64,000 nucleotides of DNA from Nocardia macrotermitis (GTDB lineage: Bacteria > Actinomycetota > Actinomycetes > Mycobacteriales > Mycobacteriaceae), in the NCBI RefSeq assembly GCF_009604405.1, contig NZ_WEGK01000003.1:558001-622000 (forward strand), read 5' to 3'. The notes under the pieces are model-generated. The model did no database searches. It was not told the DNA's origin and worked only from the letters and a program-made list of their open reading frames with translations. Shown piece after piece: positions 9,564 through 20,046 of this stretch. Within the stretch, counting starts at the first letter, position 1. The number at the start of each line of letters is the position of its first letter. The position numbers and the translations under genes are program-made.

Positions 9564-11087
9564 TCACCGTCGGGTGACGGCGCCCTCGGCGGCTTCGGCC
9601 CATTCACGCCACTGCTGGGCCTGTTCGAGGGCCTTGTCGGCGTCGCGGGTGCGGCCGGCGGCCTGGGCCTTGGCGGCCTGCTCCTCGAACTGGGCGACCC
9701 GTTCGCGGAACTGCGCCGCGCGGGCCACGGCCTCGGGATCGGTGCGCCGCCACTGGCTGTCGACCGCGTCGCGGACCTGCTTCTCGATTCCGCGCAACCG
9801 GCCCTCGAGTTCCTGCATGCGCTCGCGCGGGACCTTGCCGATCTCGTCCCACTTGTCCTGGAGATGCCGCAACTCGTTGCGGGCCGCGTCCAGATCCGAT
9901 TCGAGATGGGTCGTGATCCGGTTCTCGAAGGAGGACAGCAGATCCAGTTTGGCGGTCGCGTTGTCCTCGAATTCCGCGTCACGCTCCGAGGCGGCGGCGT
10001 TGCGCGCGCCGAAGAAGACGTCCTGGGCGTCCTTGAAACGCCGCCACAGCTGATCGTCGGCCTCGCGCGGCGCCCGGCCCGCGGCTTTCCACTCGGTCAG
10101 CAGATCGCGGAAGACCGCGGCGGTGCCCGCCCAGTCGGTCGAGGCGGACAGTTCCTCGGCGCGCGCGCACAACTCCTCCTTGCGCGTCTTGGCCGCGGCC
10201 CGCTCGCGATCGAGTTCGGCGAAATGCGCGCCACGGCGGCGGTTGAACGCCTCGCGGGCCTTGGAGAATCGCCGCCACAGCGCGTCGTCGACCTTGCGGT
10301 CCACGCCGCGGATGGTCTTCCACTCGTCCAGGATCTCGCGCAGCCGATCGCCCGCGGCCTTCCACTGGGTGGAATCGGTGGCGATCTGCTCGGCCTCCGC
10401 GCACAGCGTTTCCTTGCGCTCGGTCTGCTCGTGGCGGGAGCGCTCCTTCTCCTCCTTGGCCTGCGCGGCCGCCTCGTCGGAGTGCTCGGCGATGGCCTGC
10501 AGTCGCTGGGCCAGGCCATCGACGTCGCCGATCACCGCTGCCGTGGGCAACGATTCGGCTAGTGCCAGGGCCGCGGTCTTGGTCTTGCGCGCGTCGGTGC
10601 CGGCCGCCAATCGGGCTTCCAGCAGGGCGACCTCGGTGGCCAGATCGTCGAAGCGGCGGCCGAAATGCGCCAGCCCCTCGGCGGCGTCACCGGCCTGCCA
10701 GGAACCGATCTGGCGTTCGCCCTCGGCGGTTTTGACCCAGGCGGTGCCGTCCTCGTCGACGCGGCCCCAGCGGCTCGGATCGCTGACCGTGGGCACCACC
10801 ACCGGGTGCGGATGCTCCTGGGGCGCGCCCGTCGGGGGTTTGATCGCATGCGGTTTGGGCGCGTCGTGCGGGGGCTGAGGTTTGCGAGCGCTCGGCGCGG
10901 GAACACCCGGTTTGGGTGCGCCCGGCTTCGGGGCACCGGGTTTGGGAGCGCCGGGCTTGGGCGCCGGACCGGGCCGGGCCGTGCTATCGGCGGGCGTGGA
11001 TCCCGGTGCGGCGGGGGTGCTGGACTGCTGCGCCGTGCCGGTTTCCGGGTGGGTAGCCTTCTCGGTTCCGCTGTTCTCGGTCATCAC
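9564..11087 (-). CDS. DUF349 coiled-coil protein (Rv2731-like)
   Basis: The 507-residue product begins with a Pro/Ala/Lys-rich disordered region of about 95 residues that includes four runs of KPGAP-like repeats. The rest (about residue 110 to the end) consists of repeated helical DUF349 modules, each carrying a Trp-x-x-F/L signature such as [10 protein letters not shown] and [10 protein letters not shown]. It is highly charged and soluble. The gene occupies the place of Rv2731 next to miaB in mycobacteria. Function is unestablished; DUF349 proteins have been linked to replication or nucleic-acid processes in other bacteria, which is recollection rather than something shown here. Confidence 0.85.
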   Translation of the reverse strand: MMTENSGTEKATHPETGTAQQSSTPAAPGSTPADSTARPGPAPKPGAPKPGAPKPGAPKPGVPAPSARKPQPPHDAPKPHAIKPPTGAPQEHPHPVVVPTVSDPSRWGRVDEDGTAWVKTAEGERQIGSWQAGDAAEGLAHFGRRFDDLATEVALLEARLAAGTDARKTKTAALALAESLPTAAVIGDVDGLAQRLQAIAEHSDEAAAQAKEEKERSRHEQTERKETLCAEAEQIATDSTQWKAAGDRLREILDEWKTIRGVDRKVDDALWRRFSKAREAFNRRRGAHFAELDRERAAAKTRKEELCARAEELSASTDWAGTAAVFRDLLTEWKAAGRAPREADDQLWRRFKDAQDVFFGARNAAASERDAEFEDNATAKLDLLSSFENRITTHLESDLDAARNELRHLQDKWDEIGKVPRERMQELEGRLRGIEKQVRDAVDSQWRRTDPEAVARAAQFRERVAQFEEQAAKAQAAGRTRDADKALEQAQQWREWAEAAEGAVTRR

Positions 11088-11352
11088 TCCTCGTCCCTGC
11101 CGCGCGTCACGGCTGCCTGGTTACGCCCTAGCTTCATCCCATTCAACCAGCCCAACCGCCGATACGCCGCCTCTTATCGCGGGTGGCGCAGCGCGAGCGG
11201 TGGCAGGGACCGCGAATACGTGGTAGAGCCCCCCGCGCACGGTTCCGCCCGACCGCCGCTGACCTGCCCCCTGACCGGCCGAGCGCCACGTCGCCGACCG
11301 CGTCCGGACCGGCCGCACCGCCGCACCCCGCCGGGCCGCTACCGTTGTCGGC

Positions 11353-12417
11353 GTGTTCGGTCTCGCCGCATTGATCCCCTCACCGCCCGTGCTGGTCCCC
11401 GAGTTGTGCGGCGGACTGCCCGAGGCGGACGATACGCACCTCGCCGTTCAGGTGCCCCCGCTGCGGGAGGCGGTGCTGGCTGCGGTGCGTGAGCTGGCGG
11501 GGGTCGCTTCGCGCTGGGTCGTCGTGGGGGTGGGTGCCGTGGGGCCGGGATTCGACGACGAGCCGGGCGTTTCCGGAGGTGACGGTCGCGCGCCGGACTC
11601 CGAGGTGGACGCGATCTCGGGGTCACCTGCTGCGCACGGCGCAGGGGTGGCGTTCGATGCCGTAGCGATCGGCACGGTGAGGAGACCACCCGAGCCGAAC
11701 GCTTCTCGAAGCGATGGCTTGGCGTTCGATGTCGAGGTAGGCGGCGTTTCGGGGGGAGCGCCGCAGCAGGGTGCCAGCTCGGGCCGGGCGCGGGCTGTCG
11801 ATGGGGGGATGGGTAGCGCGTCGGCTGGGGCGCGTGCAGGTCTGGATGACGTGCGGCTGTTCGATGCGGGGACGGTCGGGACGTTTCGGGGGTATGGGGT
11901 TGATCTTCGGGTGGGGTTGTCGGAAGCGGCGTTGGAGGGGGACGGGGCTGCTGATGCGGGGTTGCCGCTGGCGGTGTTGATCGGGGGGTGGGCGCGTGGG
12001 TGCGCGGGGGACGGGGTGTCGGTTGATGCGTGGGTGGTGGATGAGGATGCGTCGGGGTGCGTGCAGGTGGGGGAGCGGTTGCGGCGGGAGTTGGATGCGG
12101 ACGCCGGGACGTGCGGTGTGCTGGTGATCGCGGATGGGGCGGCTACCTTGTCGACCAGTGCGCCGGGGTATCTGGATCCGCGGGCGCGGGCGGTGCAGGA
12201 TCGGATCGATGACGCGCTGTCCGCGGGTGACCTCACCGTGTTGACGACGTTGGATACGGAGCTGTGTGCGGAACTCGGGGTGTCCGGGCGGGCGGCTTAC
12301 CAGGTGTTGGCCGGGTTGTTCGCCGATGATGCTCCGAAGGTCGAAACCCTGTATCGGGCAGCGCCTTTCGGTGTCGGCTATCAGGTGAGTACGTGGCGTC
12401 CGGGAGCCGGTTCGTGA
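11353..12417 (+). CDS. Class III extradiol dioxygenase-like (Rv2728c family)
   Basis: The N-terminus ([16 protein letters not shown]) and C-terminal half ([35 protein letters not shown]) match the Rv2728c family, which has the LigB-like fold and sits directly before miaA in mycobacteria. The protein is 354 residues; members I recall are about 230. The excess is one low-complexity Gly/Ala/Ser/Asp-rich block at about residues 68-165, inserted before the conserved [14 protein letters not shown]. The start is GTG 11353. Its stop overlaps the proposed miaA start (GTGA), implying translational coupling. Substrate unknown. Confidence 0.75.
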   Translation: MFGLAALIPSPPVLVPELCGGLPEADDTHLAVQVPPLREAVLAAVRELAGVASRWVVVGVGAVGPGFDDEPGVSGGDGRAPDSEVDAISGSPAAHGAGVAFDAVAIGTVRRPPEPNASRSDGLAFDVEVGGVSGGAPQQGASSGRARAVDGGMGSASAGARAGLDDVRLFDAGTVGTFRGYGVDLRVGLSEAALEGDGAADAGLPLAVLIGGWARGCAGDGVSVDAWVVDEDASGCVQVGERLRRELDADAGTCGVLVIADGAATLSTSAPGYLDPRARAVQDRIDDALSAGDLTVLTTLDTELCAELGVSGRAAYQVLAGLFADDAPKVETLYRAAPFGVGYQVSTWRPGAGS

Positions 12418-13337
12418 TCACACCGATCGCGGTGGTCGGCCCCACCGCCACCGGAAAGTCCGATCTCGCACTGGAATTGGCGCAGCGCCTGAACGGGGAG
12501 ATCGTCAACATCGATGCCATGCAGCTGTATCGCGGCATGGATATCGGCACCGCCAAACTGCCGGTGGCCGAGCGTCGCGGTATCGCCCATCATCAGCTCG
12601 ACGTCCTCGAGGTGACCGAAACCGCCACTGTCGCAACGTATCAGGCCGACGCCTCGGCCGATGTCGAGGCGATCATGGCGCGCGGGCGCACCCCGGTCAT
12701 CGTCGGCGGATCGATGATGTATGTGCAATCCCTGCTGGACCGTTGGGAATTCCCGGCCACCGATCCGCAGGTCCGCGCGAAGTGGGAGGCGCTGCTCGCC
12801 GAGGGGGGTGTAACCGCTCTGCACGCCGCGTTGCGGGACGCCGATCCTGTTGCGGCACAGACGATCCTGCCTACCGACGGCCGTCGTATGGTGCGTGCGC
12901 TGGAGGTGGTCGAACTCACCGGCCGCCCGTTCGCCGCCTCACAACCGCAGATCGGCGAACCGCACTGGGGCACCATCATTCTCGGCGTCGACCGGGAAAC
13001 CGCCCAACTCGACGCCCGCATCGAACTCCGCACCGCGGCCATGTTCGCCGTCGGCCTCATCGACGAGGTTCGCACGTTGCTCGACCACGGGTTGCGTGAA
13101 GGCCAAACTGCCTGCCGTGCAATCGGATACGCCCAAGTCCTGGCCCACTTCGACGGCGAATACGACCTCGCCCAGGCTCAGGAACGCACCCTCTTCGGTA
13201 CCCGCCGCTATGTTCGCCGTCAACGCTCCTGGTTCCGCCGCGACCCCCGTGTCCACTGGCTCGACGGCGCTGACCCCGACCTCCCCGAAACTGCCCTCGC
13301 CCACGTAACTTCTCGCCTCGCCTCGGACATCGGCTGA
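12414..13337 (+). CDS. miaA: tRNA dimethylallyltransferase
   Basis: MiaA transfers the dimethylallyl group of DMAPP to N6 of A37 in tRNAs reading UNN codons, giving the substrate for MiaB. The P-loop GPTATGKS is at the N-terminus, followed by [25 protein letters not shown] and the substrate-binding segment [11 protein letters not shown]. With GTG 12414 the protein is 307 residues; that codon overlaps the stop of the preceding gene and has GGGAG seven bases upstream. A GTG at 12393 would add seven residues. Downstream lies a minisatellite rather than dapF directly. Confidence 0.95.
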   Translation: MITPIAVVGPTATGKSDLALELAQRLNGEIVNIDAMQLYRGMDIGTAKLPVAERRGIAHHQLDVLEVTETATVATYQADASADVEAIMARGRTPVIVGGSMMYVQSLLDRWEFPATDPQVRAKWEALLAEGGVTALHAALRDADPVAAQTILPTDGRRMVRALEVVELTGRPFAASQPQIGEPHWGTIILGVDRETAQLDARIELRTAAMFAVGLIDEVRTLLDHGLREGQTACRAIGYAQVLAHFDGEYDLAQAQERTLFGTRRYVRRQRSWFRRDPRVHWLDGADPDLPETALAHVTSRLASDIG

Positions 13338-13354
13338 CTCTCGAAGCACTGAGA

Positions 13355-13830
13355 CATGCGGATCCGAGTGTGGGCATGCGGATCCGAGTGTGGGCATGCC
13401 GACCCGAGCGCGGACATGCGACCCGAGTGCGGGCATGCGGATCCGAGTGTGGACATGCGGATCCGAGTGTGGGCATGCCGACCCGAGCGCGGACATGCGA
13501 CCCGAGTGCGGGCATGCGGATCCGAGTGTGGACATGCCGACCCGAGTGCGGGCATGCGGATCCGAGTGTGGACATGCGGGTCCGAGCGTGGGCATGCCGA
13601 CCCGAGCGCGGACATGCGACCCGAGCGCGGACATGCGACCCGAGTGCGGACATGCGGATCCGAGTGTGGACATGCGGGTCCGAGTGTGGACATGCGGGTC
13701 CGAGTGTGGACATGCGGATCCGAGTGCGGGCATGCGGATCCGAGTGCGGGCATGCGGATCCGAGTGTGGGCATGCCGACCCGAGTGTGGACATGCGACCC
13801 GGGCGCGGACAATCCGATCCGAGCGCGCAG
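13355..13830. repeat. 20-bp minisatellite, about 23 copies
   Basis: A tandem array built on units such as CATGCGGATCCGAGTGTGGG (20 bp) and CATGCGACCCGAGTGCGGG (19 bp). I count about 23 starts at CATGC from 13355, with a degenerate tail to about 13830. Variants (GGATCC, CGACCC, GGGTCC cores; TGTGGG, GCGGAC tails) occur in recurring order, for example the same four-unit series near 13374 and 13462, so larger blocks have been duplicated. The palindromes GCATGC and GGATCC recur in many units. All reading frames stay open through it because stops are absent from the unit, which gives long artefactual frames on both strands. Confidence 0.95.
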
Positions 13831-14064
13831 AATCGTGCCCGATGCGCTCGATCGTCGCTGGCCGCGATGACGAACTCGACCTTGCTGATGGCTGCGAAGC
13901 ATCGCGATGCCCGGAACCGGAGGCGCGGAGGTTCGACGGCCTGTTCTGGCCTGCCGTGCGTGATGCCGGAATCCTCCCGACGGTTCGGGTGTTGACCGCA
14001 CGGACAGCAACTCGTGCCGACCCCGGTGACGACCTACCGGGCACTGCACAGGGAGAATGAACGG

Positions 14065-14967
14065 GTGTCCGACATCGAATTCACCAAAGGCCACGGCACG
14101 CAGAACGATTTCGTGATCCTGTTCGACCCCGAGGCGGAGTTGGATCTCACGGCGAGCCGGGTCGCGGCGCTGTGCGATCGGCAGCGCGGCTTGGGCGCGG
14201 ACGGCGTGTTGCGGGTGGCGTGGGGTGAACCGCTGGTCGAGGCCAGTGTGCTGGACGCGCTCCCCGAGGGAGTCGGGCCGGACGACTGGTTCATGGACTA
14301 TCGCAATGCCGATGGTTCCATCGCAGAGATGTGCGGTAACGGGGTGCGGGTGTTCGCGCATCATCTCGCCGCGATCGGTGCGGAGACCAGCGGATCGTTC
14401 GTGGTCGGGACGCGGGCGGGGGCGCGGCCGGTGGTCGTGCACGCCGCGGATCGGGTGCACGGTGAGGTCACCGTGGATATGGGTCGGGTGCGGGAGTTGG
14501 GCGAATCCTTCGCGACGCTCGGTGGCCGGGCGCTTCCGGGTATCGGCATCGATGTCGGCAATCCGCACCTGGCCTGCGTGGATCCGGAACTGACCGCCGA
14601 TTCCCTGGCGAAACTCGATCTGACTGCGGCTCCGGGGTACGAGCCCGATATGTTCCCGCACGGCGTGAACGTCGAAATCCTCACCGCTCTGGGCGATTCC
14701 GCCGATGCCGAGCGTGCGGTCGATATGCGGGTGTACGAGCGCGGCGTCGGCGAAACCCGTTCCTGCGGAACAGGAACCGTGGCCGCGGCCGCCGCGGCGC
14801 TGGTTCGCGAAGGTTTCGTGATCGAGCGCGATTCCGGCGAAGTGATCGTGCGCGTGCCCGGCGGGGTGGTCACCGTTTCCATCGACCACGGCGACGCCAA
14901 GCTGCGCGGCCCGTCCGAACTGGTCGCCTCGGGACGTATTGCCGAACAGTGGTGGAACGGGCTCTGA
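14065..14967 (+). CDS. dapF: Diaminopimelate epimerase
   Basis: DapF interconverts LL- and meso-diaminopimelate for lysine and peptidoglycan. The 300-residue protein has both catalytic cysteines in their motifs: Cys90 in [16 protein letters not shown] and Cys234 in [14 protein letters not shown]. It also shows the N-terminal [12 protein letters not shown]. The GTG at 14065 is preferred, with GGGAG about ten bases upstream; the frame is open further upstream from 14014 but that part is not conserved. The gene follows the minisatellite and precedes hflX, as in mycobacteria. Confidence 0.95.
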   Translation: MSDIEFTKGHGTQNDFVILFDPEAELDLTASRVAALCDRQRGLGADGVLRVAWGEPLVEASVLDALPEGVGPDDWFMDYRNADGSIAEMCGNGVRVFAHHLAAIGAETSGSFVVGTRAGARPVVVHAADRVHGEVTVDMGRVRELGESFATLGGRALPGIGIDVGNPHLACVDPELTADSLAKLDLTAAPGYEPDMFPHGVNVEILTALGDSADAERAVDMRVYERGVGETRSCGTGTVAAAAAALVREGFVIERDSGEVIVRVPGGVVTVSIDHGDAKLRGPSELVASGRIAEQWWNGL

Positions 14968-15036
14968 CCCCCGGATCATCGGGCCGGAAATAACTCATGT
15001 GCGTCTCCGCGTTCTGTCGTGGGAGCATGGAGGTAT

Positions 15037-16572
15037 ATGAGGAAATCTGAAACGTTCGAGTTCACTCCGGTCGACGAGCTGGCACCGGACAACGATGTGC
15101 CGACCCCGGAGAAGCCGTCCGACGCGGACCGTGCGGCCGGGTGGGCTCCCGCGCCGACCGTCGGCGAGTTGCAGCTCGAGGAGCGCAGCTCGCTACGTCG
15201 CGTCGCGGGTCTGTCCACCGAACTCACCGACGTCACCGAGGTCGAATACCGGCAGCTGCGCCTGGAGCAGGTCGTCCTGGTCGGCGTGTGGACCGAGGGC
15301 ACCGCGACGCAGGCCGAGGCGAGCATGACCGAACTGGCCGCACTCGCCGAAACCGCCGGTTCGCAGGTGCTCGACGCGCTGATCCAGCGTCGCGACAAGC
15401 CCGATCCCGCCACCTACATCGGTTCCGGCAAGGCCGACGAGTTGCGCGCGGTCGTGCTGGACACCGGCGCGGACACGGTCGTCTGCGACGGCGAGCTGAC
15501 TCCCGCGCAGCTGACCGCGCTGGAGAAGATCGTCAAGGTCAAGGTGATCGACCGGACCGCGCTGATCCTGGACATTTTCGCCCAGCACGCGACCTCCCGC
15601 GAGGGTAAGGCGCAGGTCTCCCTCGCGCAGATGGAGTACATGCTGCCGCGGCTGCGCGGCTGGGGTGAGTCGATGTCCCGGCAGGCCGGTGGTCGGGCGG
15701 GTGGCGCCGGTGGTGGTGTGGGTACCCGTGGTCCCGGTGAGACCAAGATCGAGACCGATCGCCGCCGGATTCGCGAGCGGATGGCGAAACTGCGCCGCGA
15801 GATCCGGGAGATGAAGACCGCCCGCGACACCAAACGTTCGCGCCGCACCGCGAGCGGCATCCCGTCGGTCGCGATCGTCGGCTACACCAACGCGGGCAAG
15901 TCGAGCCTGATGAACGCGCTGACCGGCGCGGGCATCCTGGTGCAGGACGCGCTGTTCGCCACCCTGGACCCGACGACGCGTCGCGCCACGTTGGAGGACG
16001 GCCGCGAGGTCGTGTTCACCGACACCGTCGGCTTCGTCCGGCATCTGCCCACGCAGCTGGTGGAGGCGTTCCGTTCGACGCTCGAGGAGGTCACCGACGC
16101 CGATCTGCTGCTGCACGTCGTGGACGGCTCCGACCCGCTGCCCGGCGAGCAGATCAAGGCGGTACGCGCCGTGGTCACCGACGTGCTGCGCGAGACCGGC
16201 ACCCCCGCCCCGCGAGAGTTGTTGGTGGTCAACAAGATCGATGCCCTCGACCCCCTGGAACTGACCCAGCTGCGCGGCGTCCTCCCCGACGCGGTCTTCG
16301 TCTCCGCTCACAGCGGCCAGGGCATCGAGGACCTCCGCGCCCGCCTGGCCGAGATCCTGGGCGGCCTGGACGTAGAGGTCAGCATCCTGTTGCCGTACAA
16401 CCGAGGCGACCTACTGTCCCGCATCCACGCCGACGGCAGCATCATCAGCTCCGAACACCAGGAATCCGGCACCCGCGTCCTCGCCCGCGTCCCACACGCC
16501 CTGGCCGCCGCACTCGCCGAATTCGCCCACGCGGGTTCCGGCGACCCGGACGACTTGGTCTCGCAGGACTGA
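15037..16572 (+). CDS. hflX: GTPase HflX
   Basis: HflX is a ribosome-associated GTPase that splits stalled or stress-arrested 70S ribosomes. The 511-residue protein has the HflX N-terminal domain, the glycine-rich GGRAGGAGGGVGTRGPGETK linker and helical region, then the G domain: G1 GYTNAGKS (282-289), G3 DTVGFVRHLP, G4 NKID. ATG 15037 is chosen, with GGAGG three bases upstream; this spacing is tight, and a GTG at 15019 would add six residues. N-terminal residues 1-60 are acidic and variable. In mycobacteria HflX also affects antibiotic responses (recollection). Confidence 0.93.
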   Translation: MRKSETFEFTPVDELAPDNDVPTPEKPSDADRAAGWAPAPTVGELQLEERSSLRRVAGLSTELTDVTEVEYRQLRLEQVVLVGVWTEGTATQAEASMTELAALAETAGSQVLDALIQRRDKPDPATYIGSGKADELRAVVLDTGADTVVCDGELTPAQLTALEKIVKVKVIDRTALILDIFAQHATSREGKAQVSLAQMEYMLPRLRGWGESMSRQAGGRAGGAGGGVGTRGPGETKIETDRRRIRERMAKLRREIREMKTARDTKRSRRTASGIPSVAIVGYTNAGKSSLMNALTGAGILVQDALFATLDPTTRRATLEDGREVVFTDTVGFVRHLPTQLVEAFRSTLEEVTDADLLLHVVDGSDPLPGEQIKAVRAVVTDVLRETGTPAPRELLVVNKIDALDPLELTQLRGVLPDAVFVSAHSGQGIEDLRARLAEILGGLDVEVSILLPYNRGDLLSRIHADGSIISSEHQESGTRVLARVPHALAAALAEFAHAGSGDPDDLVSQD

Positions 16573-17118
16573 CCTCGGGAGGCAGAGGCCGACTTGCCTG
16601 TGGGCCACGTCTGACTCCCAGACCTGGCCGTCGTCTCTGCCGATAGTGGACAGGTGGTTGAAGGTCTGGGCTGAGATCCTGGTCCGTTTCGGTTGCAAGC
16701 AGGGGCTGATCTGGTCGGTGGACAGGTCGACTTGGTTGCGAGGCAGGGGCTGATTCGGTCGTGGGGCAGGTCCGACTCCCGGACCGGGACTCAGCTTCGA
16801 ACATCGGGAGTCCGATATCCCAGGTAGGCGCGTCCCGCATGCCGGGGCCGAGTTTGCGCATGTCGGTTCCGATGACCTGGACGGCTTGGTTTCGCAGGAC
16901 TGGTCCCGAGAGGCGGGGAATCCGGTCGCGATACGGGTCTGTTCGGTCGTGGGCAGGTTTGACTCGGTTGCGAGGCGAGGCGAGGCGGGCAGGTCCGGTT
17001 CGGTCGGGATGTGGGGTCGACTCGGTCGCAAGGTGAAGTCTCACTCAGTCGGTGATTGCTGGCGGTCTCGGCGCGGGCTTGTCACGCTGGTCGGATAGTG
17101 GCTGGTGTGGAGAGTCTC
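16573..17118. repeat. Intergenic region with degenerate GTTGCGAGGC repeats
   Basis: This 546-base stretch after hflX has no convincing gene. It is made largely of diverged direct repeats. One module (TGGTCG-TGG-CAGGT-GACT-GGTTGCGAGGC) occurs near 16711-16748 and 16945-16983, and its GTCGTGGG-CAGGTCCGACTC half occurs near 16758 and 17005. It resembles, in style though not in sequence, the other backbone intergenic repeats of this window. Confidence 0.5.
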
Positions 17119-17247
17119 GTGGACATGCCGGGTGGTGAGGTGCCGCGGCTGTCGGATTCCTACCATTCGGGTCCGACCGAGATCCGCGAATTGATGCGCG
17201 AGGAACTGCCACAGGCGTATCTCGAACTCGTGCACGCGAATTCGTGA
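17119..17247 (+). CDS. Possible small protein, 42 aa
   Basis: A short frame with protein-like composition, ending in PTEIRELMREELPQAYLEL (a likely amphipathic helix) followed by VHANS. GTG 17119 has GGAGAG four bases upstream. It ends 39 bases before the acyl-CoA synthetase gene and would be co-transcribed with it. No family recognised. Earlier GTGs at 17098 and 17107 in the same frame are alternatives. Reality of the gene is uncertain. Confidence 0.35.
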   Translation: MDMPGGEVPRLSDSYHSGPTEIRELMREELPQAYLELVHANS

Positions 17248-17285
17248 TCGACCGACGGAACGGCCGAGGGAAAGCGAGGTCGACG

Positions 17286-18941
17286 ATGACCGACCACCTG
17301 CGTACCGATATCGCGACGATGCTGCTGGATCGGGTCGGTGACGACCGTCCCGGTCTGCTGTCCCGCACCGCCACCTGGACGTGGGACGAGGTGGTCCGGG
17401 AGTCGGCGGCGCGCGCGGCGCTGGCGCGAAAGATGCGGCGCGAGGGCCCGTTCCACATCGGTGTATTGCTGGAGAACGTCCCGGATTTCGTCTTCTGGCT
17501 CGGCGCGGCGGCACTGGCGGGCGCGACCATCGTCGGTATCAATCCCACCCGCGGCACCGAACAGCTCGGTGCCGACATCCGGTACACCGACTGTCAGCTC
17601 ATCGTCACCGATTCCGCTGGGCTGCAACGTCTTCGAGATCTCGAAACCAACCTCGCGCGGGATCGCTTCCTGCTGATCGACGATCCGGACCATGTGCGCG
17701 CGGTCCGGGATCAACGCTGCGAACCCGAGGTGTTCGGCGGACCGGATTCGCTGCTGCTGTTGTTGTTCACCTCGGGCACGACCGGAATGTCCAAGGCAGT
17801 CAAGTGTTCTCAGGGCCGCCTGACGCGCGTGGCATATGCCGCGGTCCGGAAATTCGGGCATATTCGCGACGATGTCGAGTACTGCTGTATGCCACTGTTC
17901 CACGGCAACGCGATCATGGCGCTGTGGTCCCCGGCGCTGGCGGTCGGCGCGACGATCTGCCTGACGCCGAAATTCTCTGCGTCCCAATTCCTTCCGGATA
18001 TCCGCTATTACGGCGCGACCTTCTTCACCTATGTGGGTAAGGCGCTGGGCTACCTGATGGCCACGCCCGAAACACCCGAGGATTCGGACAACAGCTTGAC
18101 GCGCGGTTTCGGCACCGAGGCATCGACGACCGACCAGGCCGAATTCCGCCGCCGCTTCGGCGCGGAACTGTTCGAGGGCTACGGTTCGAGCGAGGGCTCG
18201 GGCATGGTCGCCCTGGATCCGCACACACCGCCCGGCGCGCTCGGCCGCCCCGCACATGCCGGGGTCGCGATCGTCCACCCGGACACGCTGGCCGAATGCG
18301 CCCGCGCCGACCTGGACGAATACGGCCGCGTCCGCAATCCGGACCACGCCATCGGCGAAATGGTCGACAAGGCGGGCGCGCTGTCCTTCGAGGGGTATTA
18401 CAAGAACGACATCGCCGATGCCGAACGTATCCGCAACGGTTGGTACTGGACGGGTGATCTCGGTTACATCGATAACAGCGGATTTCTCTACTTCGCGGGC
18501 CGAAAAGGCGACTGGATCCGGGTGGAGGGCGAGAACACCTCGGCGCTGATGATCGAACGGGTGCTGCGGCGTCATCCCGCAGTGATCGCGGCCGCGGTCT
18601 ACGGCGTGCCCGATCCGCGGTCGGGTGATCAGGTGATGGCCGCGGTCGAGGTCGCCGATCCGGCCGGTTTCGATCTGCGGGAATTCGCCGAATTCCTCAG
18701 TGCCCAGGACGATCTCGGGACCAAAGGGATACCGCGACTGCTGCGCGTCTCGGCGAACCTTCCGGTGACCGGATCGAACAAGGTGCTCAAACGGCAGTTG
18801 CAGGAGCAGGCGTGGCGCACCGGGGAGACGGTGTATCGCTGGTCCGGTCGCGGCGAACCGGTCTACGAGGCGCTGACCGAACAGGGGCGATCCGCATTCG
18901 AGGCCGAATTCGCCGCGCACGGCCGGCGTCGTCTGCTCTGA
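17286..18941 (+). CDS. Fatty acid-CoA ligase (FadD family)
   Basis: This 551-residue ANL-superfamily enzyme should activate a carboxylic acid to its acyl-CoA through an acyl-AMP. The P-loop-like motif LLLLFTSGTTGMSKAVK, the A5-type motif LFEGYGSSEG, the WYWTGDLGYID motif and GRKGDWIRVEGEN are all present, with the C-terminal catalytic lysine region PVTGSNKVLKRQL. ATG 17286 has GAGG seven bases upstream. It lies just before an acyltransferase and an acyl-CoA dehydrogenase, suggesting a lipid-metabolism cluster. It most resembles FadD17/FadD1-type ligases in my judgement; chain length is unknown. Confidence 0.88.
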   Translation: MTDHLRTDIATMLLDRVGDDRPGLLSRTATWTWDEVVRESAARAALARKMRREGPFHIGVLLENVPDFVFWLGAAALAGATIVGINPTRGTEQLGADIRYTDCQLIVTDSAGLQRLRDLETNLARDRFLLIDDPDHVRAVRDQRCEPEVFGGPDSLLLLLFTSGTTGMSKAVKCSQGRLTRVAYAAVRKFGHIRDDVEYCCMPLFHGNAIMALWSPALAVGATICLTPKFSASQFLPDIRYYGATFFTYVGKALGYLMATPETPEDSDNSLTRGFGTEASTTDQAEFRRRFGAELFEGYGSSEGSGMVALDPHTPPGALGRPAHAGVAIVHPDTLAECARADLDEYGRVRNPDHAIGEMVDKAGALSFEGYYKNDIADAERIRNGWYWTGDLGYIDNSGFLYFAGRKGDWIRVEGENTSALMIERVLRRHPAVIAAAVYGVPDPRSGDQVMAAVEVADPAGFDLREFAEFLSAQDDLGTKGIPRLLRVSANLPVTGSNKVLKRQLQEQAWRTGETVYRWSGRGEPVYEALTEQGRSAFEAEFAAHGRRRLL

Positions 18942-19002
18942 GAATCCTCTCAGCCTGCGTCGTTACCATGGCCGCATTCGACTCGGCCCGCAGGGAGGAT
19001 TC

Positions 19003-19875
19003 TTGTCCGATATCGAGCCGGTAGCGACGACTACCGCCGACACCGCGTTGACGGATGGTGCGCCGCTACGAATGTCGTTGAACGAGAACGATATTCGGCG
19101 ACTCGAGGCGTTCGCCGCGCCTATTCGGGCATGGACCAGTCCGGTATTCCACGGCCTGTCGAACATTCCCGCCGACGGGCCCGTGCTGCTGGTCGGCAAC
19201 CACAATTTCCTCGGCATCGACACCCCCGTGCTGTGGCCCGAACTCGCGCGCACCCGGGGCCGATTGTTGCGCGGGCTCGCCGAGAATGTGCTGATCACCG
19301 TGCCGGGCGTGCGGCATTTCCTGCAGAGCATCGGGTGTGTGCGCGGTAATCGCGAGAACTGTCGCACCCTGCTCGAAGAGGGCGAGATGGTGCTGGTCTT
19401 CCCGGGCGGCGGGCGCGAGGCCGTGCGTCGCAAGGGGGAGAAGTACGTCTTGAAATGGGAGGGTCGCACCGGTTTCGCGCGGATGGCGATCGAGACCGGC
19501 GCACCGATCGTGCCGCTGGCGATGATCGGCGCGGACGATATCTACGACATCGTCTTCGACGGTGATCACCTGGCCATGCGTCCGGTGCGGATGCTCGTCG
19601 AGGCGCTGGGGCTGCACGGCACGTTGACGCCGCCGCTGGTCCGCGGCGTGGGCCCGACCCTGGTGCCCAAACCCGAGCGCTTCTACTACTCGGCGGGTAC
19701 GCCCATCGACACCACACCGTGGGCCGACGCGCCGGATCTGGACCGAGCCGCGGCGGATCTGCAAGCGGTGGTGCGCAAGGCACTCGAGGAGGAGTTGCGA
19801 TTCCTGTTCGCCGAACGTGAGCGGGACCGCGGCCGGACGCTGTGGGGCCGGGTGTGCGGGGCGATCGGTCTCTGA
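19003..19875 (+). CDS. PlsC-like glycerolipid acyltransferase
   Basis: The 290-residue product is a lysophospholipid acyltransferase-family enzyme. The catalytic H-x4-D motif is in VGNHNFLGIDTPVL, and the glycerol-3-phosphate-binding-like block is VLVFPGGGREAVRRKGEKY, the form seen in the MGAT/DGAT2-like branch. APIVPLAMIGADDIYDI gives a third conserved block. The start is TTG 19003 behind a strong AGGGAGGA site. No membrane anchor is obvious. It follows the FadD gene by 61 bases. A role in triacylglycerol or membrane-lipid synthesis is inferred from the family. Confidence 0.82.
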   Translation: MSDIEPVATTTADTALTDGAPLRMSLNENDIRRLEAFAAPIRAWTSPVFHGLSNIPADGPVLLVGNHNFLGIDTPVLWPELARTRGRLLRGLAENVLITVPGVRHFLQSIGCVRGNRENCRTLLEEGEMVLVFPGGGREAVRRKGEKYVLKWEGRTGFARMAIETGAPIVPLAMIGADDIYDIVFDGDHLAMRPVRMLVEALGLHGTLTPPLVRGVGPTLVPKPERFYYSAGTPIDTTPWADAPDLDRAAADLQAVVRKALEEELRFLFAERERDRGRTLWGRVCGAIGL

Positions 19876-20046
19876 ACCGTCGGTGCCGGGCAGGTTTACC
19901 GTGGTTCGGGAGTCTGTCCTCGTCCGCTGACCACCGTGTTACGCAGTTGGGACCCCTTTTCCGAGGATCGAAGTAAACGACGATTCGACTTCCATGTACC
20001 GTATGGGCAGAGGCGAGGTAGCCCATGTGGTCACTAGGAGGTTGGC

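Noticed and set aside
12939..14979. Several long frames on both strands across the miaA-dapF gap with HTRIRMPALG-like repeats
   Set aside because: The 19-20-bp minisatellite has no stop codon in any frame, so every frame stays open. The frames run antisense through miaA and dapF and show no independent protein signal.
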